In this document: positions 6,626 through 14,020 of the stretch, in pieces
Layout of the letters: the number at the start of each line of letters is the position of its first letter
How positions within the stretch are numbered: the stretch's first letter is position 1
Assembly: GCA_031254795.1 (NCBI GenBank)
Contig: JAIRTS010000159.1
Span: 1 to 17,614, forward strand
Reading direction: 5' to 3'
From: Treponema sp.
Lineage (GTDB): Bacteria > Spirochaetota > Spirochaetia > Treponematales > Breznakiellaceae
Length of the DNA stretch: 17,614 bases
Made by a program: the position numbers and the translations under genes
Notes under the pieces: model-generated
The model's input: the letters and a program-made list of their open reading frames with translations, nothing else
What the model was told of the DNA's origin: nothing
Database searches by the model: none

Positions 6626-8108
6626 ATTTTGCCGCGGCTTGCTCGTACATGGCGACATATTTTTGCGCCGATTTTTTCCATGAGAAATCAAGTTTCATGC
6701 CGCGGATTCGCATTTTTTCGATCTGAGCCCGCCGGTTGTAATACGCCCAGTTAGCCCATCCGACCGTATCGTAGATAGAACGCGGATTCAGTTGGTCAAA
6801 CATAAAGCCCGTGCCTTCGCTTGTTTCCTGATTGAAATTTTCGACCGTATCCGCCAAGCCGCCGGTATTTCTGACAATGGGCAGAGCGCCGTAGGCAAGA
6901 GAGTACATCTGGTTGAGTCCGCACGGCTCGTATCGACTCGGCATAAGGAAGAAATCGCTGCCCGCTTCAATAAGGTGGCTCGCCGCTTCGCTGTATTCGA
7001 TCTTCGCTTTGAAATTGGAAAGGCGGGATGCAAGACTGCGGATTTCGTTCTCGCACCACGCGTCGCCGGTTCCGACAAGCGCTAATTGCAGTTCCATATC
7101 ACGGCAGATATTCCACGCGGATCCGTAGGAAGGCCCGAAAAGCTCGCCCACGCCCTTCTGCTCTGTAAGGCGGGTGGCCATGCCGATAACCGGTACATTG
7201 GGATTTTGGGGCAGCCCGAATTCGCGTTGAAGCGCTTCTTTTGCCTTCGCCTTGCCCTCTTTAACGGTTGTACTGTCGTAGTTCATCGGAATATACGCGT
7301 CTTTCTTGGGATTCCAGACCTGGGTGTCGATGCCGTTCAATATGCCGATGTAATCGGCCGACCGGTATCGCAAAGAGCTGTCCAAACGGAAGCCGAAGGC
7401 TTGGGTCTGGGTTTCCTGAGCGTAGCGAGGAGAAACCGGGTTGAGCTTGTCCGCGCTATGAATCCCCGCCTTAAGGAAATTCATCATATTCCAGTCTTCA
7501 AACCCCGCTTGATGAAAAATATCCCATCCAAGGTTGGTGAAAGGATAGTTTTCCTTATGGTAAATCCCTTGGTAGCCCAAGTTGTGGATGGTCAGGATGG
7601 AAGCCGTTTTTTCAAAACCGCCGCGCCTCTCCCCGTATTTCAGGAAAACTGGCGCCAGCGCCGTCTGCCAATCATGCGTGTGCAGGATATCGGGGTACCA
7701 GTCAAGTTTCCGGCACAGTTCAAAAACGATCTTGCTGAAGAAAATGAATCGCCTCGGATTGTCAAAATAATCAGGCTCGTACTGCTCCCCGTAAATGCCG
7801 ACTTTACTGCCGAAAAAGTCGTTGTGTTCAATAAAATAGACATGGATAGGATTTTTTTTGGAAGATCCTTCCAAATTCGTTGTATAAACGGCGCTTTTCA
7901 CCTCCACGTTATTCATAATAGTCGCAAGCGGCATTTCAAGATCACACAAGTCGAGTTTCACCCTGTCAACTTTGAAATAGCGTGGAACAACAATACGAAC
8001 CTCATGTCCCATCTTCGAAAGTGTGAGAGCCAGCGCAGACACTGCGTCGGCTAGACCACCTGTTTTCACAAAAGGCGCCGCTTCACTTGCGGCCATTAGT
8101 ATTTTCAT
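6615..8108 (-). CDS. glgA: Glycogen synthase (ADP-glucose type, GT5)
   Basis: The 497-residue product is of normal length for bacterial glycogen synthase, which moves glucose from ADP-glucose to the end of an alpha-1,4-glucan in the cytoplasm. The N-terminus has the ADP-glucose site K15-T-G-G-L with A-S-E-A-A-P-F before it. Further on are H-T-H-D-W-Q-T-A-L, N-G-I-D-T-Q-V-W-N-P, and the C-terminal GT-B signature P-S-R-Y-E-P-C-G-L-N-Q followed by G-A-L-P-I-V-R-N-T-G-G-L-A-D-T-V. The ATG at 8108 has the Shine-Dalgarno GAGGGG (8118-8113). It is followed by the overlapping Nudix gene. A direct repeat of TTGAAAGCGA lies upstream. Confidence 0.96.
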   Translation of the reverse strand: MKILMAASEAAPFVKTGGLADAVSALALTLSKMGHEVRIVVPRYFKVDRVKLDLCDLEMPLATIMNNVEVKSAVYTTNLEGSSKKNPIHVYFIEHNDFFGSKVGIYGEQYEPDYFDNPRRFIFFSKIVFELCRKLDWYPDILHTHDWQTALAPVFLKYGERRGGFEKTASILTIHNLGYQGIYHKENYPFTNLGWDIFHQAGFEDWNMMNFLKAGIHSADKLNPVSPRYAQETQTQAFGFRLDSSLRYRSADYIGILNGIDTQVWNPKKDAYIPMNYDSTTVKEGKAKAKEALQREFGLPQNPNVPVIGMATRLTEQKGVGELFGPSYGSAWNICRDMELQLALVGTGDAWCENEIRSLASRLSNFKAKIEYSEAASHLIEAGSDFFLMPSRYEPCGLNQMYSLAYGALPIVRNTGGLADTVENFNQETSEGTGFMFDQLNPRSIYDTVGWANWAYYNRRAQIEKMRIRGMKLDFSWKKSAQKYVAMYEQAAAKYAE

Positions 8109-8167
8109 ATAACCCCTCTATTAACATAACGCATTAAAACCGTTTCAAAACACGTTTTGGGACAGCC

Positions 8168-8189
8168 TCGCTTTCAAATTCGCTTTCAA
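8168..8189 (-). repeat. Short direct repeat upstream of glgA
   Basis: Two copies of TCGCTTTCAA (8168-8177 and 8180-8189; TTGAAAGCGA on the minus strand) lie 12 bases apart in the 83-base gap between the ACT gene and glgA. It may be an operator or chance. Confidence 0.3.
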
Positions 8190-8191
8190 CC

Positions 8192-8608
8192 CTAAAAAGA
8201 GTCCACCATCGAAAGCCCGTTGTCTTTTAGAATTTGAAGCCCTTTCTCGTGATCGGCGAGTTTAAAGATAACCACCGCCTTTCCCGCTTTGTTTTCAAGC
8301 GACGCATACAGGTACTCAATGTTTACCTGCGATTTTTGGAAAAGTTCCATGACACGCGCAAGACCGCCCGGTTCATCCTCTACTTCCACCGCCGCGATAA
8401 TGGTGATGCGGGTGGTAAAGCCCGCTTCATTCAGAGCTTGCAACGCCTTGTCATGCTGATCAACGATGATCCGCAAAATCCCAAAATCCGCGGTGTCGGC
8501 TATGCTTATGGCGCGCATGTTTACGCCCGCTTCCGCGAGAACACGGGTGACTTCGCCCAATCTACCCACCTTGTTTTCAAGGAAAACGGTAATTTGTTTT
8601 AATTCCAT
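8192..8608 (-). CDS. Tandem ACT-domain protein
   Basis: The 138-residue protein consists almost only of two ACT domains (about 2-66 and 70-135), each beginning with a strand and a V/P-G-R/G-L turn: N-K-V-G-R-L-G-E-V-T near residue 12 and D-E-P-G-G-L-A-R-V near residue 78. ACT domains bind amino acids and act as allosteric sensors. The ATG at 8608 is preceded by AGGAGG (8621-8616), which overlaps the paaK stop codon, so the two genes are in one operon. Small double-ACT proteins next to paaK are a known arrangement, and this one probably senses an aromatic or branched-chain amino acid. The ligand is not visible from sequence. Confidence 0.88.
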   Translation of the reverse strand: MELKQITVFLENKVGRLGEVTRVLAEAGVNMRAISIADTADFGILRIIVDQHDKALQALNEAGFTTRITIIAAVEVEDEPGGLARVMELFQKSQVNIEYLYASLENKAGKAVVIFKLADHEKGLQILKDNGLSMVDSF

Positions 8609-8619
8609 TTGGCTTCCTC

Positions 8620-9921
8620 CTAGATTTTTCTTCGGTCAATCACTCGTTTCGACTTGCCCATTGAACGCTCAATGGTTTTCGGCTCGACAAGTTTGACCTT
8701 GAGACCGACTTGCAATGTGGATTTCATCACACTTTCAATGCGGTACCGCAACCCTTCAAGGTCTTTTGTTTCATCGCTGAAGAATTCCTGTTTCACTTCG
8801 ACCTGAAGCTCCACCTCGTCGAGATGGGAATGACCGCGATCAACAACGATGAGGTAGTGCGGTTCGGCGCCTTCTATCTCAATGAGCACGTGTTCTATCT
8901 GACTGGGGAATACATTTACGCCGCGGATGATGAGCATGTCGTCGGTGCGTCCGAAGAGGCGGTGCATCTTTCTGGTGGTGCGTCCGCAGGAACACGGCTC
9001 TGTGATGAAGTAGGTGATGTCCCGCGTGCGGTAGCGTATGAGCGGCGTGCCTTCCTTGGTAAGCGTGGTGAACACCAACTCGCCTTTTTCGCCTTCGGGA
9101 AGCGCCTTGCCGGTTTCAGGATCAATTATTTCCGGGTAAAAGAGGTCTTCGTTTATGTGCAGCCCATGTTGCGCCTCACATTCAAAGGCGACGCCCGGCC
9201 CAATGATTTCGGTCAATCCGTAGATATCGTAGGCTTTCATGTTGTAACGGGCTTCGATTTCTTTCCTCATGTTTTCGCTCCACGGCTCCGCGCCGAAACA
9301 CCCCTTGCTGATGGGCAGTTTCTTGAGGTCAATGCCCCGCTCTCTGGCTTCCTCCGCCATGTAAAGCGCGTAAGACGGGGTGCAGGTGAGCATGGTTGAA
9401 CCGAAGGCCTCCATCACCATGAGTTGCCGCTCCGTGTTGCCAGACGACATGGGCAACACATTCGCGCCTATGGCGCGCGCGCCGTAGTGAACGCCTGGTC
9501 CGCCGGTGAACAACCCGTATCCATAACAGTTCTGCACCGTATCATCCGCCGTACAGCCCCCGCCCGCGAGCGTACGCGCCATCGACTCGCACCAAATCTC
9601 AATGTCCTTGCGGGTGTACGCGTCGACGACCGGAATGCCGGTGGTGCCGGAGGACAGATGGATTTCTTCGATCATCGACCTGGGGCAAGCCAGAAAACCG
9701 TAAGGGAAATTTTCCCGCATGTCGTCCTTGGTGGTAAAAGGAAGTTTCTCTATGTCCTCAAGCGTATGAATATCCCGCGCTTTCACGCCAAGCTCATCCA
9801 TCTTTTTTGCATAAAAAGGCACGTTCCCGTAGAGTTTTTCCACCAGATTTTTAAGCCGCGCCAGTTGCAGCCTCTTTCGCGAGTCCACACACATAGATTC
9901 ATATTCAGGATTGAATATCAT
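8620..9921 (-). CDS. paaK: Phenylacetate-CoA ligase (AMP-forming)
   Basis: The 433-residue product is the usual length of PaaK-type ligases, which make aryl-acetyl-CoA from an aryl acid, ATP and CoA. Motifs in order: P-loop-like S-S-G-T-T-G (90-95), Y-G-L-T-E (234-238), Y-R-T-R-D (297-301), then C-S-C-G-R near 308-312 and the C-terminal lysine region G-K-S-K-R-V. The ATG at 9921 is preceded by a GGGAAA purine stretch. The adjacent ACT gene suggests a role in scavenging or disposing of aryl acids made by amino acid breakdown, as in anaerobes that degrade aromatic amino acids. The true substrate may be another aryl acid. It follows putP after a probable terminator, so it likely has its own weak promoter (TACTAT/TATAAA region before the start). 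Confidence 0.94.
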   Translation of the reverse strand: MIFNPEYESMCVDSRKRLQLARLKNLVEKLYGNVPFYAKKMDELGVKARDIHTLEDIEKLPFTTKDDMRENFPYGFLACPRSMIEEIHLSSGTTGIPVVDAYTRKDIEIWCESMARTLAGGGCTADDTVQNCYGYGLFTGGPGVHYGARAIGANVLPMSSGNTERQLMVMEAFGSTMLTCTPSYALYMAEEARERGIDLKKLPISKGCFGAEPWSENMRKEIEARYNMKAYDIYGLTEIIGPGVAFECEAQHGLHINEDLFYPEIIDPETGKALPEGEKGELVFTTLTKEGTPLIRYRTRDITYFITEPCSCGRTTRKMHRLFGRTDDMLIIRGVNVFPSQIEHVLIEIEGAEPHYLIVVDRGHSHLDEVELQVEVKQEFFSDETKDLEGLRYRIESVMKSTLQVGLKVKLVEPKTIERSMGKSKRVIDRRKI

Positions 9922-9963
9922 ATATTTCCCTTTCTTTATAGTATTTCATACATTAGAACAGAA

Positions 9964-9995
9964 AGCAAGCGAAAAAAGAGATTTTTGCGCTTGCT
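9964..9995 (-). terminator. Terminator after putP
   Basis: AGCAAGCG with an adjoining A run (9964-9976) pairs with the T run and CGCTTGCT (9982-9995), giving a long stem with one mismatch. On the minus strand it lies just beyond the putP stop codon and is followed by TTCTGTTCT. A mutated copy with the same arm and position is present after the putP relic (about 11761-11792). Confidence 0.55.
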
Positions 9996-10012
9996 GAATT
10001 TCACGTTATGAA

Positions 10013-11578
10013 TCATCCCCTCTCCGCGGCTTTCACCGAGTCAAATTCCCTCTGGATTTCCGCTGAGGGCGCTTTGGTGAGCAGGCTCACCACGAAAATG
10101 ACCGCGCAGGAAAGAATGAAGGAAGGAAGCAGTTCGTATATGCCGAAGACTCCGCCCAGTTTGCTGATGACGTTTTTCCAAAGCACGACCATGACGCCGC
10201 CTGACAGCATGCCGGCCGCCGCTCCCTGGAGCGTGACGCGCTTCCAAAACAGAGCGAAGAGGACGAGCGGACCGAAAGCCGCTCCGAATCCCGCCCACGC
10301 GTAGGAGACGATTCGGAATACGGACTGGTTCCCTGAAAGGGCGATTATTGTCGCGAAGATCATGACGAGGACTATCGCAAGCCGCGCCACCCACATGACC
10401 GCAGATTCACGCGCCTCTTTGAAGAAGGTTTTGAACAGGTCGTTTGCGAGGGACGAGGAGACGGCGATCATGTAGGAATCCGAGGAGCTCATGGAAGCGG
10501 CGAGGATGCCCGAAATCACGACGCCGGCGAGGAGGGGCGGGAAGAAATCGGATGTCAAATACAGGAAGATGTTTTCCGCGTCGCTCGCCGTGCCGAGGAG
10601 CGAGGGGAAGTAAGCGCGTCCGACGAGTCCGATGGCGACCGCCGCGGTGAGGGAGATGAAACACCACGTGATGGCGATGAGCTTTGACTTCCGTATTTTT
10701 GAAACGTTTTCTATGGCCATGAAGCGTATCAGCACATGGGGCATGCCGAAATAGCCCAACCCCCACGCGAGGCACGAGAAAATGCTGAGGAGAGGGTAGT
10801 CGGCGCCGCTTCCAAATTGGGGCGCTCCGGCTGTGACCGCCTGAACGCCGTTTTGCATGGCTGGCGTCGCTATGCCGAATACATCCAGAAATCGAGGAAT
10901 GTCGCCTAGCCGTTCCCCCACCCCGCTAAAGCCGCCTGAGAACGCCAATCCGAAGGCAAGCACGACCAGCAGGGAGAAGGACATCAGGATGCCCTGAATG
11001 AGGTCCGTCATGCAGACCGCGAGGAAGCCGCCGAGCAGGGTGTATATCAATAAAATCACCGCGCCGAGTACCACTATCATTGAATAATAGTTCTCCGTTT
11101 TAAACACATAGGTGAACAGTTTGCCGAAGGCGACGAATTGCGAGGCGGTGTATATGGAAAAGAAGACGAGAATAATGATCGCCGCGATGATTTTCAGGAC
11201 GCTCTTTTTGTCATGGAAACGCTTGCTGAAGAATTCAGGCAGAGTGATGGCGTTGTCCGTGGTTTGAGAGTAATTTCTGAGGCGTTTGGCGACCAACTGC
11301 CAGTTGAGCCATGTTCCTACAAAGAGTCCCGCCGCTGTCCAGAACGCCTCTCCGCAACCTGTGAAGTAGGCGACGCCCGGCAGCCCCATAAGCAGCCAGC
11401 CGGACATGTCAGACGCCTCGGCGCTCATTGCCGCGACCCACGGTCCCAGCCCCCGCTTTCCTATAAAATATTCCTCAATGCCGGTGTTGCTCCTGCCAGC
11501 GTACCATAGACCCACCATGATTGTGATCATCAGGTACGCAACTATGCCCATCAACATCTGTATGTTTGCAATGATCAT
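10013..11578 (-). CDS. putP: Sodium/proline symporter (SSS family)
   Basis: The 521-residue product has about 12-13 membrane segments and matches PutP of the sodium:solute symporter family, which brings in proline with Na+. Visible family segments are the N-terminal Y-F-I-G-K-R-G-L-G-P-W-V-A-A-M-S-A-E-A-S-D-M-S-G-W with the sodium-site helix, L-L-G-G-F-L-A-V-C-M-T-D-L-I-Q-G, G-Y-F-G-M-P-H-V-L-I-R-F-M-A, and I-S-G-I-L-A-A-S-M-S-S-S-D-S. The ATG at 11578 has AAGGAG (11590-11585) upstream. A promoter at 11702-11730 would give a leader of about 117 bases with a hairpin. A decayed duplicate of this gene lies upstream. Proline is the likely solute; related SSS carriers use other substrates. Confidence 0.93.
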   Translation of the reverse strand: MIIANIQMLMGIVAYLMITIMVGLWYAGRSNTGIEEYFIGKRGLGPWVAAMSAEASDMSGWLLMGLPGVAYFTGCGEAFWTAAGLFVGTWLNWQLVAKRLRNYSQTTDNAITLPEFFSKRFHDKKSVLKIIAAIIILVFFSIYTASQFVAFGKLFTYVFKTENYYSMIVVLGAVILLIYTLLGGFLAVCMTDLIQGILMSFSLLVVLAFGLAFSGGFSGVGERLGDIPRFLDVFGIATPAMQNGVQAVTAGAPQFGSGADYPLLSIFSCLAWGLGYFGMPHVLIRFMAIENVSKIRKSKLIAITWCFISLTAAVAIGLVGRAYFPSLLGTASDAENIFLYLTSDFFPPLLAGVVISGILAASMSSSDSYMIAVSSSLANDLFKTFFKEARESAVMWVARLAIVLVMIFATIIALSGNQSVFRIVSYAWAGFGAAFGPLVLFALFWKRVTLQGAAAGMLSGGVMVVLWKNVISKLGGVFGIYELLPSFILSCAVIFVVSLLTKAPSAEIQREFDSVKAAERG

Positions 11579-11616
11579 GCCTTCTCCTTATTATTGGCGA
11601 TGATAATGAGTGACGG

Positions 11617-11677
11617 CTTTTTCAAAACTAGCTAAAACCGAAAGATTCGCAAGCCTTTGGTTCATATTTTGAAAAAG
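11617..11677 (-). promoter_or_regulatory. Hairpin in the putative putP leader
   Basis: CTTTTTCAAAA (11617-11627) pairs exactly with TTTTGAAAAAG (11667-11677), and inside this an imperfect pairing between AACCGAAAG and CTTTGGTT extends the structure. It would lie in the 5' leader of putP, about 40 bases before the start codon. It may affect message stability or translation. Confidence 0.4.
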
Positions 11678-11701
11678 TCTCTAACGTTAAATGCTGAGAA
11701 A

Positions 11702-11730
11702 AGCATATAAAAAACTGAAAAAATGATCAA
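11702..11730 (-). promoter_or_regulatory. Putative putP promoter, conserved in the relic copy
   Basis: On the minus strand a -35 TTGATC (11730-11725), a 17-base spacer and a -10 TATGCT (11707-11702) predict a start near 11695. An equivalent block is present near 11974-12002 upstream of the putP relic, with TCGATT and TATGCC. Survival of this block in both copies supports a real control element. Confidence 0.4.
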
Positions 11731-11760
11731 GATGGGGAAAAAAGGCGTCTGGAAGAGAAC

Positions 11761-12006
11761 GCAAGGAGAAAAAACAGGCTTTTACGCTTGCCGGGTTTCA
11801 CGTACACGAATCATCCACGCCCGGTGGTTTTCACGATGCGGCTTGCCGCCTCAAATTCCCTGTGGATTTCCGCGCTTGCTGATGATGTTCTTCCACAGAA
11901 CAGACGCTGTGGAATGTATTCCGCGCCCTGAAAGGGTGTAAAAGGGGGAGAGGTTCATTTTGGAACAAGGCAGGCATAAAAAAACCGAAAAAATAATCGA
12001 GGCGAT
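11761..12006 (-). pseudogene. Decayed tandem duplicate of putP (internally deleted)
   Basis: On the minus strand 11897-11874 encodes L-W-K-N-I-I-S-K, matching L-W-K-N-V-I-S-K of the intact PutP. It is joined directly, after a frame change, to 11873-11811, which encodes A-E-I-H-R-E-F-E-A-A followed by a stop, matching the PutP C-terminus A-E-I-Q-R-E-F-D-S-V. About 35 internal codons of the end, and nearly all of the gene before it, are missing. Similarity continues past the stop into the terminator hairpin (about 11761-11792). Upstream, a block at 11974-12006 matches the promoter block of putP at 11703-11735. Collinear matches to terminator, C-terminus and promoter indicate an ancient tandem duplication of the whole putP unit, now non-coding. 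Confidence 0.7.
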
Positions 12007-12047
12007 CTCCCGCGTGCGAAAAACGTCTTTCCATATTTCCGTATCTG

Positions 12048-12056
12048 TGCTATTAT
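12048..12056 (+). promoter_or_regulatory. Extended -10 promoter of the lipid-kinase-like gene, leaderless geometry
   Basis: TGC directly before TATTAT (12051-12056) is an extended -10 element. The -35 region 12028-12033 (TTTCCA) matches the consensus at four of six positions with a 17-base spacer. The predicted start, seven bases after the -10, is 12063, the A of the ATG. No Shine-Dalgarno sequence is present. Confidence 0.55.
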
Positions 12057-12062
12057 AACGCC

Positions 12063-13175
12063 ATGAAAAACACTGAGAATCTCGCTGTTTTTAGCGCGGG
12101 CATTGCAAAAATTTGCGCCCATACGCCGCTTGCCCAAGACAAACCATTGCGCTGGACTATTATAGCGAATCCGAAAGCTGGCGGATTCACCATAAAATCA
12201 CGATGGAAGAAACATGCGGCGGATATTGACGCCGCGCTGGAGAAAGCCGGACTAAACCCGTTGCATAAAGACGCTGCTCCCTCCGGCGTCGGCAACGCAG
12301 CCGGACTGTCGCTCACCGGCAAGGCGGGAGACGCGAAGCGGCTCTCGGAAGCTGTCATTGCGGCGATGGCGCGGGATGACGCTTTTCATCTTATCATCAC
12401 GGCGGGCGGGGACGGAACCAGCCTCGAAGCGCTAACCGCCCTTTTCTACGCCGGGGAATCGATCCGCGCCCGTTGCGCCGTACTGCGGCTTCCCATGGGA
12501 ACGGGAAACGACGGCTCCGACGCGTGGGAGCTAGGCAAGGCGCTCGATCTCATCGTCTCGCCTTCAATAGTGACGCTTGCGCCCGGACTGAGTCTTGTCA
12601 GCGCCGCCAAGAACAAGGGGCCGTTTCTGGCGTTCAACATCTTGTCCGTGGGTCTGGACGCTTTTGTAACGCATAACACCAATAAAATGAAAGGCGCGTT
12701 GCCCGGCGATTCTTACAAACTCTGGGTTGACATCGCGTCCCTTTTCTACGATAGAATTTATACCGTTGGACACATGGACATCAAGGCTTTTGATGAAGCG
12801 GGCGTAGAGATCCGCTCCTTCTCCGGAAAACTCCTCCTTATGGCTGTCGGCGCAAGCGGACGCCGCACCTACGGCTCGCACAAACATATCTTGCCCGATG
12901 ACCGCAACGTATGCATAGTCTGGCAAATGCCCGTGTATAGAAAGATCCTGCTCAAGGATACGTTCACCACCGGCGCCCATATAGACAAGCCGGAAGTGGC
13001 GCTATTCACCGCGTTCCGCGTTGAGTTTCAGGGCGAACACCCCATATTGGCGCAAATGGACGGCGAGACCGTGTTGCTTACGAAGGAAGATTTCCCATGT
13101 GGCATTGCGCTCACCGAGCCTGTAATACCGATTCTAAAGCCCGCGCCAACTGATCGGGGCAAGACGTTTTCCTGA
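12063..13175 (+). CDS. Diacylglycerol kinase-family (DAGK catalytic domain) lipid kinase
   Basis: The 370-residue protein shows the DAGK/sphingosine kinase/NAD kinase-like nucleotide-binding domain: I-I-A-N-P-K-A-G (33-40), I-I-T-A-G-G-D-G-T-S (111-120) and L-P-M-G-T-G-N-D (143-150). Later there is N-I-L-S-V-G-L-D-A near the start of the C-terminal beta-rich domain. Proteins of this class phosphorylate lipids such as diacylglycerol at the inner face of the membrane, but some family members use other substrates. The ATG at 12063 is placed at the predicted transcription start and lacks a Shine-Dalgarno sequence. Its 3' end overlaps the TSCPD gene on the other strand by 65 bases. The exact lipid substrate is unknown. 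Confidence 0.85.
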   Translation: MKNTENLAVFSAGIAKICAHTPLAQDKPLRWTIIANPKAGGFTIKSRWKKHAADIDAALEKAGLNPLHKDAAPSGVGNAAGLSLTGKAGDAKRLSEAVIAAMARDDAFHLIITAGGDGTSLEALTALFYAGESIRARCAVLRLPMGTGNDGSDAWELGKALDLIVSPSIVTLAPGLSLVSAAKNKGPFLAFNILSVGLDAFVTHNTNKMKGALPGDSYKLWVDIASLFYDRIYTVGHMDIKAFDEAGVEIRSFSGKLLLMAVGASGRRTYGSHKHILPDDRNVCIVWQMPVYRKILLKDTFTTGAHIDKPEVALFTAFRVEFQGEHPILAQMDGETVLLTKEDFPCGIALTEPVIPILKPAPTDRGKTFS

Positions 13176-13359
13176 AACCGCAGGGTATGCCTTTGAGTTG
13201 TCTGATGATCTCTTCCGCGTCCATACCGTCGACCAGTTTCGAAATGCCTTTGAGGTTGCCGGCGCAACCACCCTCGAATGAAACGTTGTATACCTTATTG
13301 TCTTTAACGTCAAAATGGATTTTTTTAGAACATGTCCCATGTGTTTTATATTCAAACAT
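13111..13359 (-). CDS. TSCPD-domain protein (small, uncharacterised)
   Basis: The 82-residue product has the family motif T65-S-C-P-D69 and additional Cys residues at about 10, 32 and 60 (T-C-S-K-K, G-G-C-A-G-N-L, G-I-P-C-G-F). The whole protein is one TSCPD domain, which elsewhere is also found at the C-terminus of some ribonucleotide reductases. The conserved cysteines suggest metal binding, but no function is proven. The ATG at 13359 has no Shine-Dalgarno sequence; its promoter predicts a leaderless message. The C-terminal 21 codons overlap the end of the lipid-kinase-like gene on the opposite strand. Confidence 0.85.
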   Translation of the reverse strand: MFEYKTHGTCSKKIHFDVKDNKVYNVSFEGGCAGNLKGISKLVDGMDAEEIIRQLKGIPCGFRKTSCPDQLARALESVLQAR

Positions 13360-13365
13360 GGTTAT

Positions 13366-13394
13366 AATATAATCACTTTTTTGTGGAATGTCGA
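13366..13394 (-). promoter_or_regulatory. Promoter of the TSCPD gene, leaderless geometry
   Basis: On the minus strand a -35 TCGACA (13394-13389), exactly 17 bases of spacer and a -10 TATATT (13371-13366) place the start of transcription at 13359, the A of the ATG. The geometry is identical to that of yggT. Confidence 0.6.
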
Positions 13395-13460
13395 GCGTAT
13401 TTCAGCGTGAGGTGGAACTCGTCCATCCTTTTACGGAGGCGGCTTTCCAAAAACCGACCC

Positions 13461-13499
13461 GAACTGCGTTCGCCGAACGTAGTTCGCGGAACGCAGTTC
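13461..13499. repeat. Three tandem GAAC-N3-GTTC dyads at 14-base period
   Basis: GAACTGCGTTC (13461-13471), GAACGTAGTTC (13475-13485) and GAACGCAGTTC (13489-13499) are spaced exactly 14 bases apart with GCC and GCG between them. Each is an 11-base dyad; the first and third are reverse complements of each other, so the block can also fold as a long hairpin. It lies between the divergent promoters of the TSCPD gene and rbfA, about 25 bases before the rbfA -35 box. It looks like a repeated operator or a hairpin element. The half-sites recall Gram-positive LexA boxes (GAAC-N4-GTTC), but the centre is one base shorter. Confidence 0.65.
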
Positions 13500-13524
13500 G
13501 CGTTTTGGGACGGGATCGGGACTA

Positions 13525-13553
13525 TTGCTTTTTTACCGGAAACATAGTAGTAT
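13525..13553 (+). promoter_or_regulatory. Promoter of rbfA, leaderless geometry
   Basis: A -35 TTGCTT (13525-13530), a 17-base spacer and a -10 TAGTAT (13548-13553) predict a start at 13560, the first base of the GTG start codon. A better -10 match TATGAT (13551-13556) overlaps but would start transcription inside the gene. Confidence 0.4.
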
Positions 13554-13559
13554 GATTAT

Positions 13560-13961
13560 GTGGAATACAGATTAGAGCGGCTTGGAACTCTTATTCAGGA
13601 AATAACCGGCAAACTCATTGTCGGGGGCAAGGTAAAAGATCCGCGTGTAAATCCTTTCCTTTCCATCACACGGGTTGAAGTGTCCAAAGATTTGACATGG
13701 GCTGACGTCTATGTTTCTACATTCCGTAGCGAGACAAACCTGGAGAGGGGCGTCGCGGGTTTGCAGAGCGCGGCGGGTTTTATTCAGGCGCGTCTTGCCC
13801 GTGAAATGCGCATACGGCAGACACCAAAGCTCAGGTTTCATGCGGACGCGAGCTTTAAGGAAGCCTTTGATCTGATAAAGAAGATCGATGAGATCGCCGG
13901 TGAAAACGCGCCCTCTGCGCTGATCGCCGAGGGCGGCGCATCTGGCGTTGACGAGACATAA
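13560..13961 (+). CDS. rbfA: 30S ribosome-binding factor A
   Basis: The 133-residue product matches RbfA, the KH-type protein that helps late 16S rRNA maturation in the small ribosomal subunit. Visible features are the N-terminal R-L-E-R-L-G-T-L-I-Q-E-I, then D-P-R-V-N-P-F-L-S-I-T-R-V-E-V-S-K-D-L-T-W-A-D-V-Y-V-S (about 28-54) and the end of the domain R-I-R-Q-T-P-K-L-R-F-H-A-D (about 86-98), all family hallmarks. The GTG start at 13560 has no Shine-Dalgarno sequence and coincides with the predicted transcription start. It is not next to infB or nusA here, although rbfA commonly follows them. Confidence 0.92.
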   Translation: MEYRLERLGTLIQEITGKLIVGGKVKDPRVNPFLSITRVEVSKDLTWADVYVSTFRSETNLERGVAGLQSAAGFIQARLAREMRIRQTPKLRFHADASFKEAFDLIKKIDEIAGENAPSALIAEGGASGVDET

Positions 13962-14020
13962 AAAATGCGAGCGGGGGGCTAGACAAAAGAAAAAAAGTTT
14001 GATAGTATTCAATTCATCAT

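Noticed and set aside
7086..8054. Long plus-strand frame opposite glgA
   Set aside because: It is the antisense of a clearly coding glgA; its composition is that of a shadow frame.
13461..13499. Standard LexA operator
   Set aside because: The centre has three bases where the Gram-positive-type box has four, and the flanking genes are not SOS genes, so I list it only as an unexplained dyad array.
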